38,373 bases of DNA from a virus, in the IMG/VR virus record IMGVR_UViG_3300047678_000019, positions 1 to 38,373 of that record. One strand, written 5' to 3'. Made by a program: the position numbers and the translations under genes. Of the stretch, positions 23,271-31,115 are shown piece by piece. Positions within the stretch are counted from its first letter, which is position 1. Each line of letters starts with the position of its first letter. The notes under the pieces are model-generated. The model ran no database searches and had not been told where the DNA came from. It worked only from the letters and a program-made list of their open reading frames with translations.

Positions 23271-24437
23271 TTAACCCAGCAGGATTGCTGCGTGTTCAGC
23301 TTTCACCATCTTCACGCCCCAAGCCGCCGAGATTTCATACTGCATCTGGCGGTATTGAGCGTACATGGCGACTTCAAAGCTCATGCCGCTGCGCGGGTCG
23401 GTGATGGTCGTGCGATCAATCGCAAGGTCGCCGCCGTCCGGCAGGGCAGGCATACGAGTTGCCAGCACAATGGCTGACTTAGCGAAGCCCAAGTTGCGGG
23501 TCGAAGCGGCCACAACCGTGATCGCTCGCGTTGCCACGCCCTGTGCTTTTTGAAGGCCAGGAGCAGCCAGCGTGATCGAGTCACCCGACGCAGGGTTTGC
23601 ACCAGCGAAGGACACCGAAGCCACCACATACTTATTCGTGTCGTTGGCAAAGGTGATGATGTCGCCGGCCGACACAACACCAGTGCCTGCGGTTGCCAAC
23701 GGAATCACGGTCTGACCGACGGTGAATGCGGCGCTGCTGCTGGTGGCCGAGGCCATCGCGCCCGCTGCAACCGCCTGCTTCACCTGAGCCGACTCACGGA
23801 TGTTGAAACCGTGAATGTTGTGCAGGATGCCTTGACGCAGCAGGTCGGTGTCAGCCGCTTCGTTGGCTTTGGTGAGCTGCGTCAGAGTACGCATATTCGC
23901 GCCAGCAGCGGTATCAATCACCATCTGCAAGTCGGACAGCGGCGCGCCGTTGTCGCTCAGAATCTTGCGAATCTGAGCCGGATCACCGAGCGTGCTTGCA
24001 AATGGAGTTGCAGCAGCCGTGCCGTATGCACGCGAAGCACTGATGTGCAGAGCAGCGAGGTCGGATTCCATTTCGTTGCACAGAGTACGCATAGCTTGCG
24101 CCATCTGATTCACGCGAATGGCAGCAACGCCGGGGCCGTTATTGTTGAGGCCAAGCGACTGCTCGCCGTTCCAGCGAATCGGAACGCGACGGGCTTTTGT
24201 GATGCTCAGGCTGACGTTGCCAATGGTCTGGTCGCCATCATCCGGCGGGGTGACGCCAGGGGTGATGTCGCCAGCGGTGGAGGCAGGAGCCACGAAGCTG
24301 CGAACCGTCTGGTTCAACGCGGCGCGGTCAGTGGTGCTGTCACGAGTGACGGCGGGGAGGAAGCCGACCAGTTCACGGCTCACTACATCGAGTGCGCTGT
24401 AAAGGTCGGGGATGAGGTTGGTAATCGTGTTTGCCAT
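23271..24437 (-). CDS. Major capsid protein (P22 coat family)
   Basis: A 388-residue coat protein of the P22 gp5 type: MANTITNLIPDLYSALDVVSRELVGFLPAVTRDS, then DITPGVTPPDDGDQTIGNVSLSITKARRVPIRWNGEQ, NEMESDLAALHISASRAYGTA and a C-terminal TDPRSGMSFEVAMYAQYRQMQYEISAAWGVK. These match the P22 coat family on the HK97 fold. A beta-rich segment near 225-300 corresponds to the inserted domain region. The scaffold gene lies directly upstream, as required for P22-type assembly. It is somewhat shorter than P22 coat (430). Confidence 0.9.
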   Translation of the reverse strand: MANTITNLIPDLYSALDVVSRELVGFLPAVTRDSTTDRAALNQTVRSFVAPASTAGDITPGVTPPDDGDQTIGNVSLSITKARRVPIRWNGEQSLGLNNNGPGVAAIRVNQMAQAMRTLCNEMESDLAALHISASRAYGTAAATPFASTLGDPAQIRKILSDNGAPLSDLQMVIDTAAGANMRTLTQLTKANEAADTDLLRQGILHNIHGFNIRESAQVKQAVAAGAMASATSSSAAFTVGQTVIPLATAGTGVVSAGDIITFANDTNKYVVASVSFAGANPASGDSITLAAPGLQKAQGVATRAITVVAASTRNLGFAKSAIVLATRMPALPDGGDLAIDRTTITDPRSGMSFEVAMYAQYRQMQYEISAAWGVKMVKAEHAAILLG

Positions 24438-24449
24438 GTTTGGTTTCTC

Positions 24450-25112
24450 TTAGTCGGTAACGAGGCCGCCGCTTTTGACGTGATCCATGCGGGATGCATC
24501 GGTCATCGCTTCAAAAGCTGTTCGGGTAACGCTTTGTTTTGCGGCCCCGCCGCCCTTGCCACCGGAAGCCCCGCCACCGGATGCCTTGCTTGCAACGATC
24601 AGTGGCGCAAACGCTGCGTCACCTGATATTTCTTTTTTGAGTTCATCCACCGTCGCAGCGGATGGTTTGCCGTTCACATCAAGGACGACCACAACGGGCT
24701 TGCCGTCACGGATGTCCATGCTTAGACGACGTTCGATGTGCGGGAGCAGCGCCTTCGCACTACCCTGCACAGCGAGTTCCGCTGCCAGATCCGTCGCGGT
24801 ACGGCCAACGGTGAGGCTGCGAACTTGTCCGGTCAGCCCTTCGGTCTGATCGAGCAATTCTTTTTCGCGCTTCGCCATCTTTTCCTGCCAGCTTTTTTCA
24901 AGCGCCTGCACATCGCCGGACTTGCGGGCCAGTTCTTCGGCCTCTTTCTTCGCGGCTTCCTCGGCTTCACGACGGGCGGCTTTCGCTGCCTTGGTTTCGC
25001 CAAGCAATTCCTCGTTCTTCGCCTTCAGAGCCTCAAGCCCCTTGGTCGCTTCTGCGAGTTGTGCCTTTACTGTTTCCAGTTCCTTCGATACATCCTTGGT
25101 TTCATCAGTCAT
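24450..25112 (-). CDS. Capsid scaffolding protein
   Basis: A 220-residue protein with a long charged coiled coil (residues 5-95, rich in Lys, Glu and Ala), a compact middle (ALLPHIERRLSMDIRDGKPVVVVLDVNGKP), a Gly-rich linker (about 177-192) and a short helical C-terminus (AFEAMTDASRMDHVKSG). It immediately precedes the coat gene. This is the layout of scaffold proteins in phages with P22-type coats; the C-terminal helix would contact coat subunits. An AGAGG Shine-Dalgarno precedes the ATG. Confidence 0.82.
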   Translation of the reverse strand: MTDETKDVSKELETVKAQLAEATKGLEALKAKNEELLGETKAAKAARREAEEAAKKEAEELARKSGDVQALEKSWQEKMAKREKELLDQTEGLTGQVRSLTVGRTATDLAAELAVQGSAKALLPHIERRLSMDIRDGKPVVVVLDVNGKPSAATVDELKKEISGDAAFAPLIVASKASGGGASGGKGGGAAKQSVTRTAFEAMTDASRMDHVKSGGLVTD

Positions 25113-25151
25113 GGTGGCCTCTGGCCGGTTTGCGTCACAGACGCGGAAACG

Positions 25152-25172
25152 AAAAAACCCGCCGAAGCGGGT
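25152..25172 (-). terminator. Terminator between F-like protein and scaffold genes
   Basis: The stem ACCCGC (25157-25162) and GCGGGT (25167-25172) has the same tetraloop as the hairpin at 11632-11647 and is followed on the minus strand by six Ts. The 22 bases at 25152-25173 are identical to 11627-11648. It lies between the portal/F-like genes and the scaffold/coat pair, so scaffold and coat may need their own promoter or antitermination. Confidence 0.83.
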
Positions 25173-25192
25173 CTTGTTAAATCGTGGTTTTT

Positions 25193-26260
25193 TTAGATTC
25201 CGGCTCGCTCGAAAGCGAGTGGCTCAAGTCGTTTCATTTCATCCAGCGTCAACGGCTGGAAATTGCGGTCAAGCTGCAGCGCTGCGAATCGTTCCGCACT
25301 CAAGCCGCCGTCACGGAATAACTGCGCGCGAGACTTACCAAGCACTTCATTCTGAAACGCTGCTGGTTGGCCCTTGAGCCATGAGTAATACGTTTCCGAG
25401 GCTGGAACGGGGCCGTCTTGTGAAGCCCTTTCAGCCCCTTTGCGTAAGAAGCTGAACGAATCATCAAGAACCGGCGTCGTCGTGCTGCGGCAATTCACAT
25501 GCGCGGGAGGCACTGGCCCGCCGCCTAACTCGAACACGCGGCCATCGAGCGATTGACAGATGACCGTCGTTCGGCTGTCCAGCGTGGACACCCATTCGTA
25601 ACCCTTCACGATGTCGGTGTTGGCCTGCCATGTCTCGAATCTCGCCACGCCTGCGACATGCTGAATGGAAGTCCTGACGATGGCATTGGCGTGACGCGAG
25701 GTCACATCCAGTAAGCCGTCGGCGTATTTCAGCGCCTTCGTGCCGCGAATCCTCTGCACAATTTGAGCGTTGGTCTGTCCCTCGAAGTAACCCTGACGGA
25801 TTGCGCCGGTCAGCGTGTCGCGTTCCGACTTGCTCCAATCGCTGATGAAGGCTTGCAACAACTTGCCGCCGCCAACGCCGCGCACCGATAGAGGCTGACT
25901 CAGGATCGCCGCTTTGATTTGAGTGTCGCTCGGTATATTGGGAACGTAGCTTGCAACTGCGTTTCCGATAGACCGAGCCTCAAGCCCGGACTGATAGTCT
26001 GCGACTTGAAGCAGGTCGGCCTGCAACTGTTGCGTGTAGCGGCCAAAGATCGTGCCGAGCAATGAATCCACTTCACGAAGTAACGATTCGAGCCGCGTGC
26101 GTTGAAACGTGCTGAGTTCCTGCAGCGCCAGCTTGTCCCGCAACATGCGGTCAATCTCTCTGAGGAATGGCTCGAACTTGCGAACCTCGCCGGACTTCAA
26201 TCGTTCCAGCAATACCTGCGAACGAATGTTGGCTTCGAGTAGTGCGACTGAAACCGACAT
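25193..26260 (-). CDS. Minor head protein (Mu F / SPP1 gp7-like)
   Basis: A 355-residue protein. The N-terminal 150 residues are helical. The family motif follows at about 215-255: SRTTVICQSLDGRVFELGG, then PVPPAHVNCRSTTTPV, with the Cys, His and Cys that likely bind zinc. The C-terminus (YYSWLKGQPAAFQNEVLGKSRAQLFRDGGLS) is also typical. Such proteins bind the portal and enter the head in few copies. Its start overlaps the portal stop. Confidence 0.87.
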   Translation of the reverse strand: MSVSVALLEANIRSQVLLERLKSGEVRKFEPFLREIDRMLRDKLALQELSTFQRTRLESLLREVDSLLGTIFGRYTQQLQADLLQVADYQSGLEARSIGNAVASYVPNIPSDTQIKAAILSQPLSVRGVGGGKLLQAFISDWSKSERDTLTGAIRQGYFEGQTNAQIVQRIRGTKALKYADGLLDVTSRHANAIVRTSIQHVAGVARFETWQANTDIVKGYEWVSTLDSRTTVICQSLDGRVFELGGGPVPPAHVNCRSTTTPVLDDSFSFLRKGAERASQDGPVPASETYYSWLKGQPAAFQNEVLGKSRAQLFRDGGLSAERFAALQLDRNFQPLTLDEMKRLEPLAFERAGI

Positions 26261-27777
26261 TATTGATTCAGGAGTCTAGCGGCGATTTCTTGACGGGCCG
26301 CGTCCTGATTCACATTGTCCGGCACGCTCTCGGCGTCGGTGCTGTCCAAGCTCAAGCCTGCGGTGTTGGCGCTGATCTCATCAAGCGCGGTTTCGTCTGT
26401 CTTGGTCGCGTCAATCAGACCGATGCGGCGCAGATAGTTCAGGCCGTCGGCATCCGGTAGTTTTCCGGCCTGCCATGTCGCCACAACAGCGGTGAGCGCC
26501 TGCGAATCAATCTTGGCGTCAATGAACTCGGTGTCAATGTCGAATTCAGATGCGCCGGTCACGTTCATGAACTGGCAGGCCCACTCGATTGCATGTTCGT
26601 ATCCTTCGCTTACGTTGTCGCAGCACAGCGACAGAACCGAGTAGGCGCTGGCGTCGTCGCTGCTCACCTCGCGGGCCGTCTTGATGACTTCACCCGGCTT
26701 GATGAGTCGCGCACCAAGCGCCTGCATCTGCTTTTCTTTCTCGGCCATCGCCGCACCGACAAGGGTGTTGGCAGTGGCCTGTAGCAATCCGATGCTCGAT
26801 CCCGCTGGGCCGGTCATCACTGCGCGAGATCCGAAGAACACTTTTTCCTTCATCAGCGTGTCGCGCCACTCAACATCGAGGCCGGTGATATACGGCGTCG
26901 GCTGGCCCGTCAGAAACGCGGCGTCCTCATAATCTGCGCTGTTGCGGTAGTGCGCGAGATTCAACACGGCCAAGTCATACAGCGGTGACTTGTCGGGCAA
27001 ATAGTCGTTATTTTTTGAGCCGACGAACTGAAACGGGATTTCTTCCCAAGGCTGACCGCTGCCGTCTACCGGCTGGAAGTTCTCGACCAAAACCCACTGA
27101 TTCAGCTTGGCATCCTTGCGCCAGATTTCGACGACGTAGCGAATCGGGGCGCCATCTTTCTCGGACTGCAGCTTGCCGAGTCGTAACACGCGGAACTGAG
27201 CCTGCGACTGACTATCAAACTGGCCCTCGATCTCATGCTTTTCTGAAAGCACGATAAGCGACAGTACGTTGCGACTGCCGACCTTCGATGTTTTCCAGTT
27301 GGTGATGCAGGTCGGGTCATACAGCGTGATAGTGGCGCGGATGCCCTTTGCCACCATGTCGGCCTTGCTGACTTGAGCCTGTGACATCGGGTAATCAACA
27401 AGCAGCCCGACGCGCCCGAACTGCAGGATGTGTGACAGCGACATCTGCGCGTGGCCGAGTAGTCCGACGCCAGAACCGTCGGCGTCATCCATCAAATAAT
27501 CCATGCCCGAAGGCAAGGTGATCTGCGGCGTTTTCTTGAACGCAATCCCGATCAGCCCTTCATGCGTTCGCCCGACGAAGTTTGAATACACGGCGCGCAG
27601 CTTGTACTGAGCGTATCGAGCAAGCGCCTCTGCTGACTTGTCCTCTGGATTCGGACGCGGCAGATAGACCTCACCCTTTTCCTTGACCGCGCGCTCACCC
27701 GCGACGGCATCCGCAATCATCGTCCAATCGGGAAGGTAGTGCTTGTATTGGTCGTGCTGGTAGTCAACCGTATCCAT
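26260..27777 (-). CDS. Portal protein (DUF4055 family)
   Basis: A 505-residue portal of the DUF4055 type: an N-terminal YLPRPNPEDKSAEALARYAQYKLRAVYSNFVGRTHEGLIGIAFKK, then HILQFGRVGLLVDYP, EEIPFQFVGSKNNDYLPDKSPLYDLAVLNLAHYRNSADYED, and a helical C-terminus (IGLLQATANTLVGAAMAEKEKQMQALGARLI). It forms the dodecameric ring for DNA entry and exit, between the terminase and the F-like protein. Its start overlaps the terminase stop by one base. Confidence 0.9.
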   Translation of the reverse strand: MDTVDYQHDQYKHYLPDWTMIADAVAGERAVKEKGEVYLPRPNPEDKSAEALARYAQYKLRAVYSNFVGRTHEGLIGIAFKKTPQITLPSGMDYLMDDADGSGVGLLGHAQMSLSHILQFGRVGLLVDYPMSQAQVSKADMVAKGIRATITLYDPTCITNWKTSKVGSRNVLSLIVLSEKHEIEGQFDSQSQAQFRVLRLGKLQSEKDGAPIRYVVEIWRKDAKLNQWVLVENFQPVDGSGQPWEEIPFQFVGSKNNDYLPDKSPLYDLAVLNLAHYRNSADYEDAAFLTGQPTPYITGLDVEWRDTLMKEKVFFGSRAVMTGPAGSSIGLLQATANTLVGAAMAEKEKQMQALGARLIKPGEVIKTAREVSSDDASAYSVLSLCCDNVSEGYEHAIEWACQFMNVTGASEFDIDTEFIDAKIDSQALTAVVATWQAGKLPDADGLNYLRRIGLIDATKTDETALDEISANTAGLSLDSTDAESVPDNVNQDAARQEIAARLLNQ

Positions 27778-29012
27778 CAGTATGCAGTCCTCATATCAAT
27801 ACGCATCACTGGACGCGAAACGGGGAATTTGTAAGAGATAAAGTAACCAGCGGCATCGAGTAAGTGATCCAGCCCTGCGGCCTTGTCGGGTTCGCCGTTC
27901 TTGTCATACGCCTGTTTCTCCAATGACTCGACCAGCTCAGGGCAGGCATCTGGATTCACTCTAAAGTCGCGTGTCCGTATCTGGTTGTTCATCGTCAGTA
28001 CGCGATCCTTAACCGCTGGATTGGTAGAAGGCACGCAAACCGTGAACCCTGACGCTCTTAATATCTGCAAGTCTGTAACGCTGGCATTGCTACTCTTGCG
28101 GCTTCCACCTGATGCGTCTGGATAGATGATGACCGCGTGTCCTTTATGTCGAGACTTGAGCAACTCACACATCGCGGGCGTATCGAATACCTTGGTGTAT
28201 TCCTTGACCGCGTGCGGCTTGCCATCGCGCAATACAAAGACAACAGCGGCCATTTTCGTGACGTTGAAGTCGAGTCCGATGTGCAGCGGTTCGTTGTCTT
28301 TTATGGTTTCCGCACTGGCGTTCAGTTTGCGGTCGAAGTCCGGATAGACACTTCCAGCGGTCAGGTTGACGAATTCGCCATCCAGATACGCGGCGAGCAG
28401 TTGCGATGGGTACGTTGCAGATAGTGACTCGATATACCCAGCGGGAAGATTCTTTGCGTTGCTTTGTGTGGTGGCCTTAATCAGCCGATACCCTTGAACT
28501 GGGTTCTTTTTCCATCTTTCGTAAACGAAGCGGAACCCTTCCGGGGTCGTTGCAACGCCTACCGTATTGAGTGACCCGTCAGGTTTCTTTTGGCGGTTGC
28601 GTGATATGACCTTGTTCCAAACGTCAGCAGCCTTTGCCGTGACCAGCGTATCCAGCTCATCTACGAGACTGTCAGCGACTTCATACGAAACGATGCGTGC
28701 CGGGTTATCCATTGTCCTAAAGATGACGGCTCCCATCCCCCTGATATTGATGACAGCATCATTCTTGTTGACGACATGCCGAACCTTGAGTGCGTCTAGT
28801 ATTTCTCCGAATCTTGGGTAGCCGGTGCGCGTGACCAAATCGTATGTCGGCAGGTAATAGGCAACATCCTGCTTTGGGTAAGCAAATTTCTTAACCAGTG
28901 AGCGCCATACTGCGGCATGGGTCTTGCCAGCGCCGAACCCAGCCACCATAGCGGGGAATTGATCGGTTGCGTGTACGAAGTCCCATTGCGGCCCACTAAG
29001 CCTCAGATTCAT
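27777..29012 (-). CDS. terL: Terminase large subunit
   Basis: A 411-residue packaging motor. The ATPase domain has Walker A GFGAGKT (25-31) and Walker B SLVDE (115-119). The RNase H-like nuclease domain has Asp248 (GLDFN), Asp299 (YPDAS) and Asp382/Asp386 (LDHLLDAAGY). It is short for the family, mainly through a compact linker, but all expected motifs are present. It pumps DNA through the DUF4055 portal. The gene overlaps the small subunit by 17 bases. The sequence alone does not tell me whether packaging is cos or headful. Confidence 0.93.
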   Translation of the reverse strand: MNLRLSGPQWDFVHATDQFPAMVAGFGAGKTHAAVWRSLVKKFAYPKQDVAYYLPTYDLVTRTGYPRFGEILDALKVRHVVNKNDAVINIRGMGAVIFRTMDNPARIVSYEVADSLVDELDTLVTAKAADVWNKVISRNRQKKPDGSLNTVGVATTPEGFRFVYERWKKNPVQGYRLIKATTQSNAKNLPAGYIESLSATYPSQLLAAYLDGEFVNLTAGSVYPDFDRKLNASAETIKDNEPLHIGLDFNVTKMAAVVFVLRDGKPHAVKEYTKVFDTPAMCELLKSRHKGHAVIIYPDASGGSRKSSNASVTDLQILRASGFTVCVPSTNPAVKDRVLTMNNQIRTRDFRVNPDACPELVESLEKQAYDKNGEPDKAAGLDHLLDAAGYFISYKFPVSRPVMRIDMRTAY

Positions 29013-29349
29013 CGCGTATCAAATTAATAATCGGCGCAAACAATGGTTCGTCGCCCGCGCCTGTATGCTGAATTGCGTTTAATTTCGGATGCACATAAGG
29101 CGCTGCAGCGCACGCAGCATCCATTCGCCGCTTGTGCCAGCCGGACAACAGGATCGCTATCTCTGCGACGTTCTTTTCATCCTCGTCTAGCTTTTCTTGC
29201 AACTCTGGAGGCATCGGGGCGCGCATGACGCCCAAAAGATAATCAAGCGGTGTCAATCCAGACGCGGCAATCTCTGCGGCCTTGGCTGCAGATGCTTTGT
29301 TCGGCTTGCCCTTGCGGGAGCCGCCGCCAGTCTTTACGCCCTTAGCCAT
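28996..29349 (-). CDS. terS: Terminase small subunit
   Basis: A 117-residue protein with a basic Gly/Lys N-terminus (MAKGVKTGGGSRKGKPNKASAAKAAEIAASG), then LTPLDYLLGVMRAP and helices ending near PKLNAIQHTG, matching a common small-terminase family. It recognises the phage packaging site. The ATG at 29349 is preferred over a GTG at 29415 because the protein then begins as relatives do; its Shine-Dalgarno is weak. Confidence 0.82.
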   Translation of the reverse strand: MAKGVKTGGGSRKGKPNKASAAKAAEIAASGLTPLDYLLGVMRAPMPPELQEKLDEDEKNVAEIAILLSGWHKRRMDAACAAAPYVHPKLNAIQHTGAGDEPLFAPIINLIRDESEA

Positions 29350-29426
29350 CGCACTTTCGTCGCAGTTTGCGATAAATGATTGTTCATAGTTTCGGCCTCT
29401 GGCCAGCACAGCCACAGGCTGCGTTA

Positions 29427-29666
29427 CTAGTTACGCGGCGCAGCTTGCAGCGCAGTCGTTGCCTCAAGTCTTGCCACGCGCAGACTCAAATCGGTGACAG
29501 TGGTTTGCATAAACGTCATCCGTTCTTCCATGCGGATCATGCTTTCGTTTGTCGCCACTGTGAGTTTGGCGAGATACAGCAGCACGAGGCCGATACAGGT
29601 CAGGGCGATTGGGTTCACGAATGTATTGATGCCGTCTGTGATGCGCGCGCGTTGCTGGTCGGTCAT
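29427..29666 (-). CDS. Small membrane protein, possible second holin-like component
   Basis: A 79-residue protein with one membrane helix (about 14-34: NPIALTCIGLVLLYLAKLTV) followed by a coiled coil (MIRMEERMTFMQTTVTDLSLRVARLE). It lies between the spanin genes and the small terminase, and its start overlaps the Rz1-like stop (ATGA). Location and topology suggest a lysis-related or holin-like role, but the holin candidate at 30118-30336 is better. Confidence 0.55.
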   Translation of the reverse strand: MTDQQRARITDGINTFVNPIALTCIGLVLLYLAKLTVATNESMIRMEERMTFMQTTVTDLSLRVARLEATTALQAAPRN

Positions 29667-29908
29667 TTCACGGCCTCGACTAGCCGCCGCTGACGGTTCG
29701 CACAATCCTTGTACTGATGGATGATGTCGAGGTGGTTGGCGAGGACGGTATCCACATCGTCACTCTTTATCTTTTGTATCTTTTGACACGGTGCCGTCAG
29801 ATTCGCTGGGATCAGCGATGGCGTCATTGAGGACGCGCAGCCGGTCAGGGCCAATGTTGCAAGTAAGAGGATGGCTGCGAGAAATAGCGGCCAATCGGCC
29901 CTGAGCAT
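29663..29908 (-). CDS. Rz1: Outer-membrane spanin lipoprotein (Rz1-like), partly nested in Rz
   Basis: An open frame in another reading frame overlaps the Rz-like gene. From the ATG at 29908 it encodes 81 residues with a signal peptide and lipobox (ILLLATLALTGC); the Cys would be lipidated and the protein sent to the outer membrane. It would pair with the Rz-like protein to fuse the membranes at lysis. Upstream in-frame ATGs at 29947 and 29977 are also possible; none has a clear Shine-Dalgarno. It extends about 100 bases past the Rz stop. Confidence 0.72.
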   Translation of the reverse strand: MLRADWPLFLAAILLLATLALTGCASSMTPSLIPANLTAPCQKIQKIKSDDVDTVLANHLDIIHQYKDCANRQRRLVEAVK

Positions 29909-30128
29909 CGGCCAGCTTTGCCACCATCTGACCGCGTTCTGCCTCATACGATTGTGATACTTCGTTCGCGTGTTCATTCTTGGCCTGCACTTTTAGATTG
30001 ATTTCGGCAATCGCAGAGTCGTAGCCCTGCATGTAGATGTGGTGATGCAAGCCCCACAGCGCGAGGCTGATGGCGATGGCGGCGTATGCGTACAGCGCCG
30101 GTTTAGACCACAACAGGCTAAGTGCCAT
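29760..30128 (-). CDS. Rz: Inner-membrane spanin (Rz-like)
   Basis: A 122-residue protein with an N-terminal membrane anchor (about 8-30: KPALYAYAAIAISLALWGLHHHIY) and a periplasmic coiled coil (IAEINLKVQAKNEHANEVSQSYEAERGQMVAKLADAQGRL), the Rz layout. The nested Rz1-like lipoprotein supports the call. It overlaps the holin gene by 11 bases. Confidence 0.82.
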   Translation of the reverse strand: MALSLLWSKPALYAYAAIAISLALWGLHHHIYMQGYDSAIAEINLKVQAKNEHANEVSQSYEAERGQMVAKLADAQGRLAAISRSHPLTCNIGPDRLRVLNDAIADPSESDGTVSKDTKDKE

Positions 30129-30336
30129 CGGCCTTGTCCTTTGGCGTCTGGTCAATCACGCGGCCCACAACGGTACTGAGCGCGAGAAACGTAAACGCCA
30201 GCACAGCCCAGCGCGGAACAGCGGATTTCCAATCATCGGGCAGGCCAAGCCATGCCGGCGCAATCGCCGCCGACACCAGCGGGATGCGAACCGACAGCCA
30301 CTTGTGGGCTTGCTTCCAATCTTCGACAAGTTTCAT
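30118..30336 (-). CDS. Holin (DUF7940-like)
   Basis: A 72-residue protein: MKLVEDWKQAHKWLSVRIPLVSAAIAPAWLG, then a Pro/Asp turn, and PRWAVLAFTFLALSTVVGRVI with a charged C-terminus. Two membrane segments fit a class II holin, and the sequence resembles small holins of proteobacterial phages. The start overlaps the endolysin stop (ATGA). It would release the endolysin at a set time. Confidence 0.75.
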   Translation of the reverse strand: MKLVEDWKQAHKWLSVRIPLVSAAIAPAWLGLPDDWKSAVPRWAVLAFTFLALSTVVGRVIDQTPKDKADGT

Positions 30337-30719
30337 GGCGGGAAAACCCTGTTGCCGCTTGCAGGCGGGATGATCTGAACGTGACACCACTTCGGCGTGC
30401 TGTCTGGATGCTCAAGCCATAAGCCGATCTGTGCGAGCAATCCTTGATTCGCCATGCAGTACGCATCCAGACTTCCATCGTCATCGTTCAGGTCTATGGC
30501 CTGACAGATCATGTGCTTGGACTTCTTGGATGCGTTTGGCACTTGCGCGTTGATTGCTGCAGGTCGCCAGCCAGAATTTACCGAGCGAAGGTGGCCGAAT
30601 GCCGCGAGCAAGCGGTTAGCCTTGGCTACAGTCTCGTCAGCGTTGCGACGAAGCTCAACGGTGAGTTCTGAACTGTATTTCGCATCGCGGCCCATGTAGT
30701 AGTCAGCGAGGGTAATCAT
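30333..30719 (-). CDS. Endolysin, M15-type peptidase
   Basis: A 128-residue zinc peptidase of the M15_3 type. The core is SGWRPAAINAQVPNASKKSKHMICQAIDL; zinc ligands are likely His69, Asp76 and His113 (WCHVQ). It would cut peptide cross-links in the cell wall. The usual SxHxxGxAxD motif has Cys72 in place of Gly. There is no signal peptide, so it depends on the holin encoded next. Its start is linked through a 9-codon ORF to a small membrane protein gene upstream. Confidence 0.88.
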   Translation of the reverse strand: MITLADYYMGRDAKYSSELTVELRRNADETVAKANRLLAAFGHLRSVNSGWRPAAINAQVPNASKKSKHMICQAIDLNDDDGSLDAYCMANQGLLAQIGLWLEHPDSTPKWCHVQIIPPASGNRVFPP

Positions 30720-30745
30720 GGGTATCCGACCACGCCTTGTTTCAT
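30716..30745 (-). CDS. Possible 9-codon coupling ORF before the endolysin
   Basis: MKQGVVGYP is read from 30745. Its ATG overlaps the stop of the 36-residue membrane protein and its TGA overlaps the endolysin ATG (ATGA at both ends). It may serve only to hand ribosomes to the endolysin start, which has no strong Shine-Dalgarno of its own. Confidence 0.35.
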   Translation of the reverse strand: MKQGVVGYP

Positions 30746-30852
30746 GGCCGCACCTTGTAGAACTGTGTCTTGATGTAGAAATAACCGGCGATCAGCAACA
30801 GCATTGATTCGGCGCATACGCCAAGGCCCAACCCAATTAGAAAATAGGTCAT
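30742..30852 (-). CDS. 36-residue membrane peptide
   Basis: MTYFLIGLGLGVCAESMLLL is followed by IAGYFYIKTQFYKVRP: one hydrophobic helix with a basic C-terminus. A good Shine-Dalgarno (AAGGGTG) lies upstream. Its place just before the endolysin suggests a lysis-linked membrane peptide, but I cannot assign a function. Confidence 0.5.
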   Translation of the reverse strand: MTYFLIGLGLGVCAESMLLLIAGYFYIKTQFYKVRP

Positions 30853-30911
30853 GACGTCACCCTTGTTAGACGCCGCTTACGGCGGCGATTCGGTCACTCG
30901 AAGCGAAGAAT

Positions 30912-31115
30912 TCAGCTAGTCCGGCGCTTGGCCGGGGAGGTGGCTACTCGCTTATGTGACTGACGAGGTTTGCCGACCTTCGCCTGCGGTTGTGCCTTTG
31001 GCGGCACGGTTGGTTCTTTCAGGTGCTTGAGGCTGGTTTTGTATGCGTCGTCTTTGCCGCCGTGGAGAATCCAGATGAGCAGGATTGCGGCAGCGAAAAT
31101 TAGGGTTCCGATCAT
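30912..31115 (-). CDS. Small membrane-anchored basic protein
   Basis: A 67-residue protein: an N-terminal membrane helix (MIGTLIFAAAILLIWILHGG) and a long Lys/Arg/Pro-rich cytoplasmic tail (KAQPQAKVGKPRQSHKRVATSPAKRR). The ATG overlaps the HNH gene stop (ATGA). The basic tail could touch nucleic acid or the membrane surface; the function is unknown. Confidence 0.55.
   Translation of the reverse strand: MIGTLIFAAAILLIWILHGGKDDAYKTSLKHLKEPTVPPKAQPQAKVGKPRQSHKRVATSPAKRRTS

Noticed and set aside
23550-24626. 358-residue plus-strand open frame
   Set aside because: It is antisense to the coat and scaffold genes, with no ribosome site and a Cys/Arg/His-rich composition; a shadow of the coat gene's codon bias.
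30868-30885. GC-rich hairpin CGCCG-CTTA-CGGCG upstream of the 36-residue peptide
   Set aside because: There is no T run on either strand, so I do not call a terminator; it may still be RNA structure.
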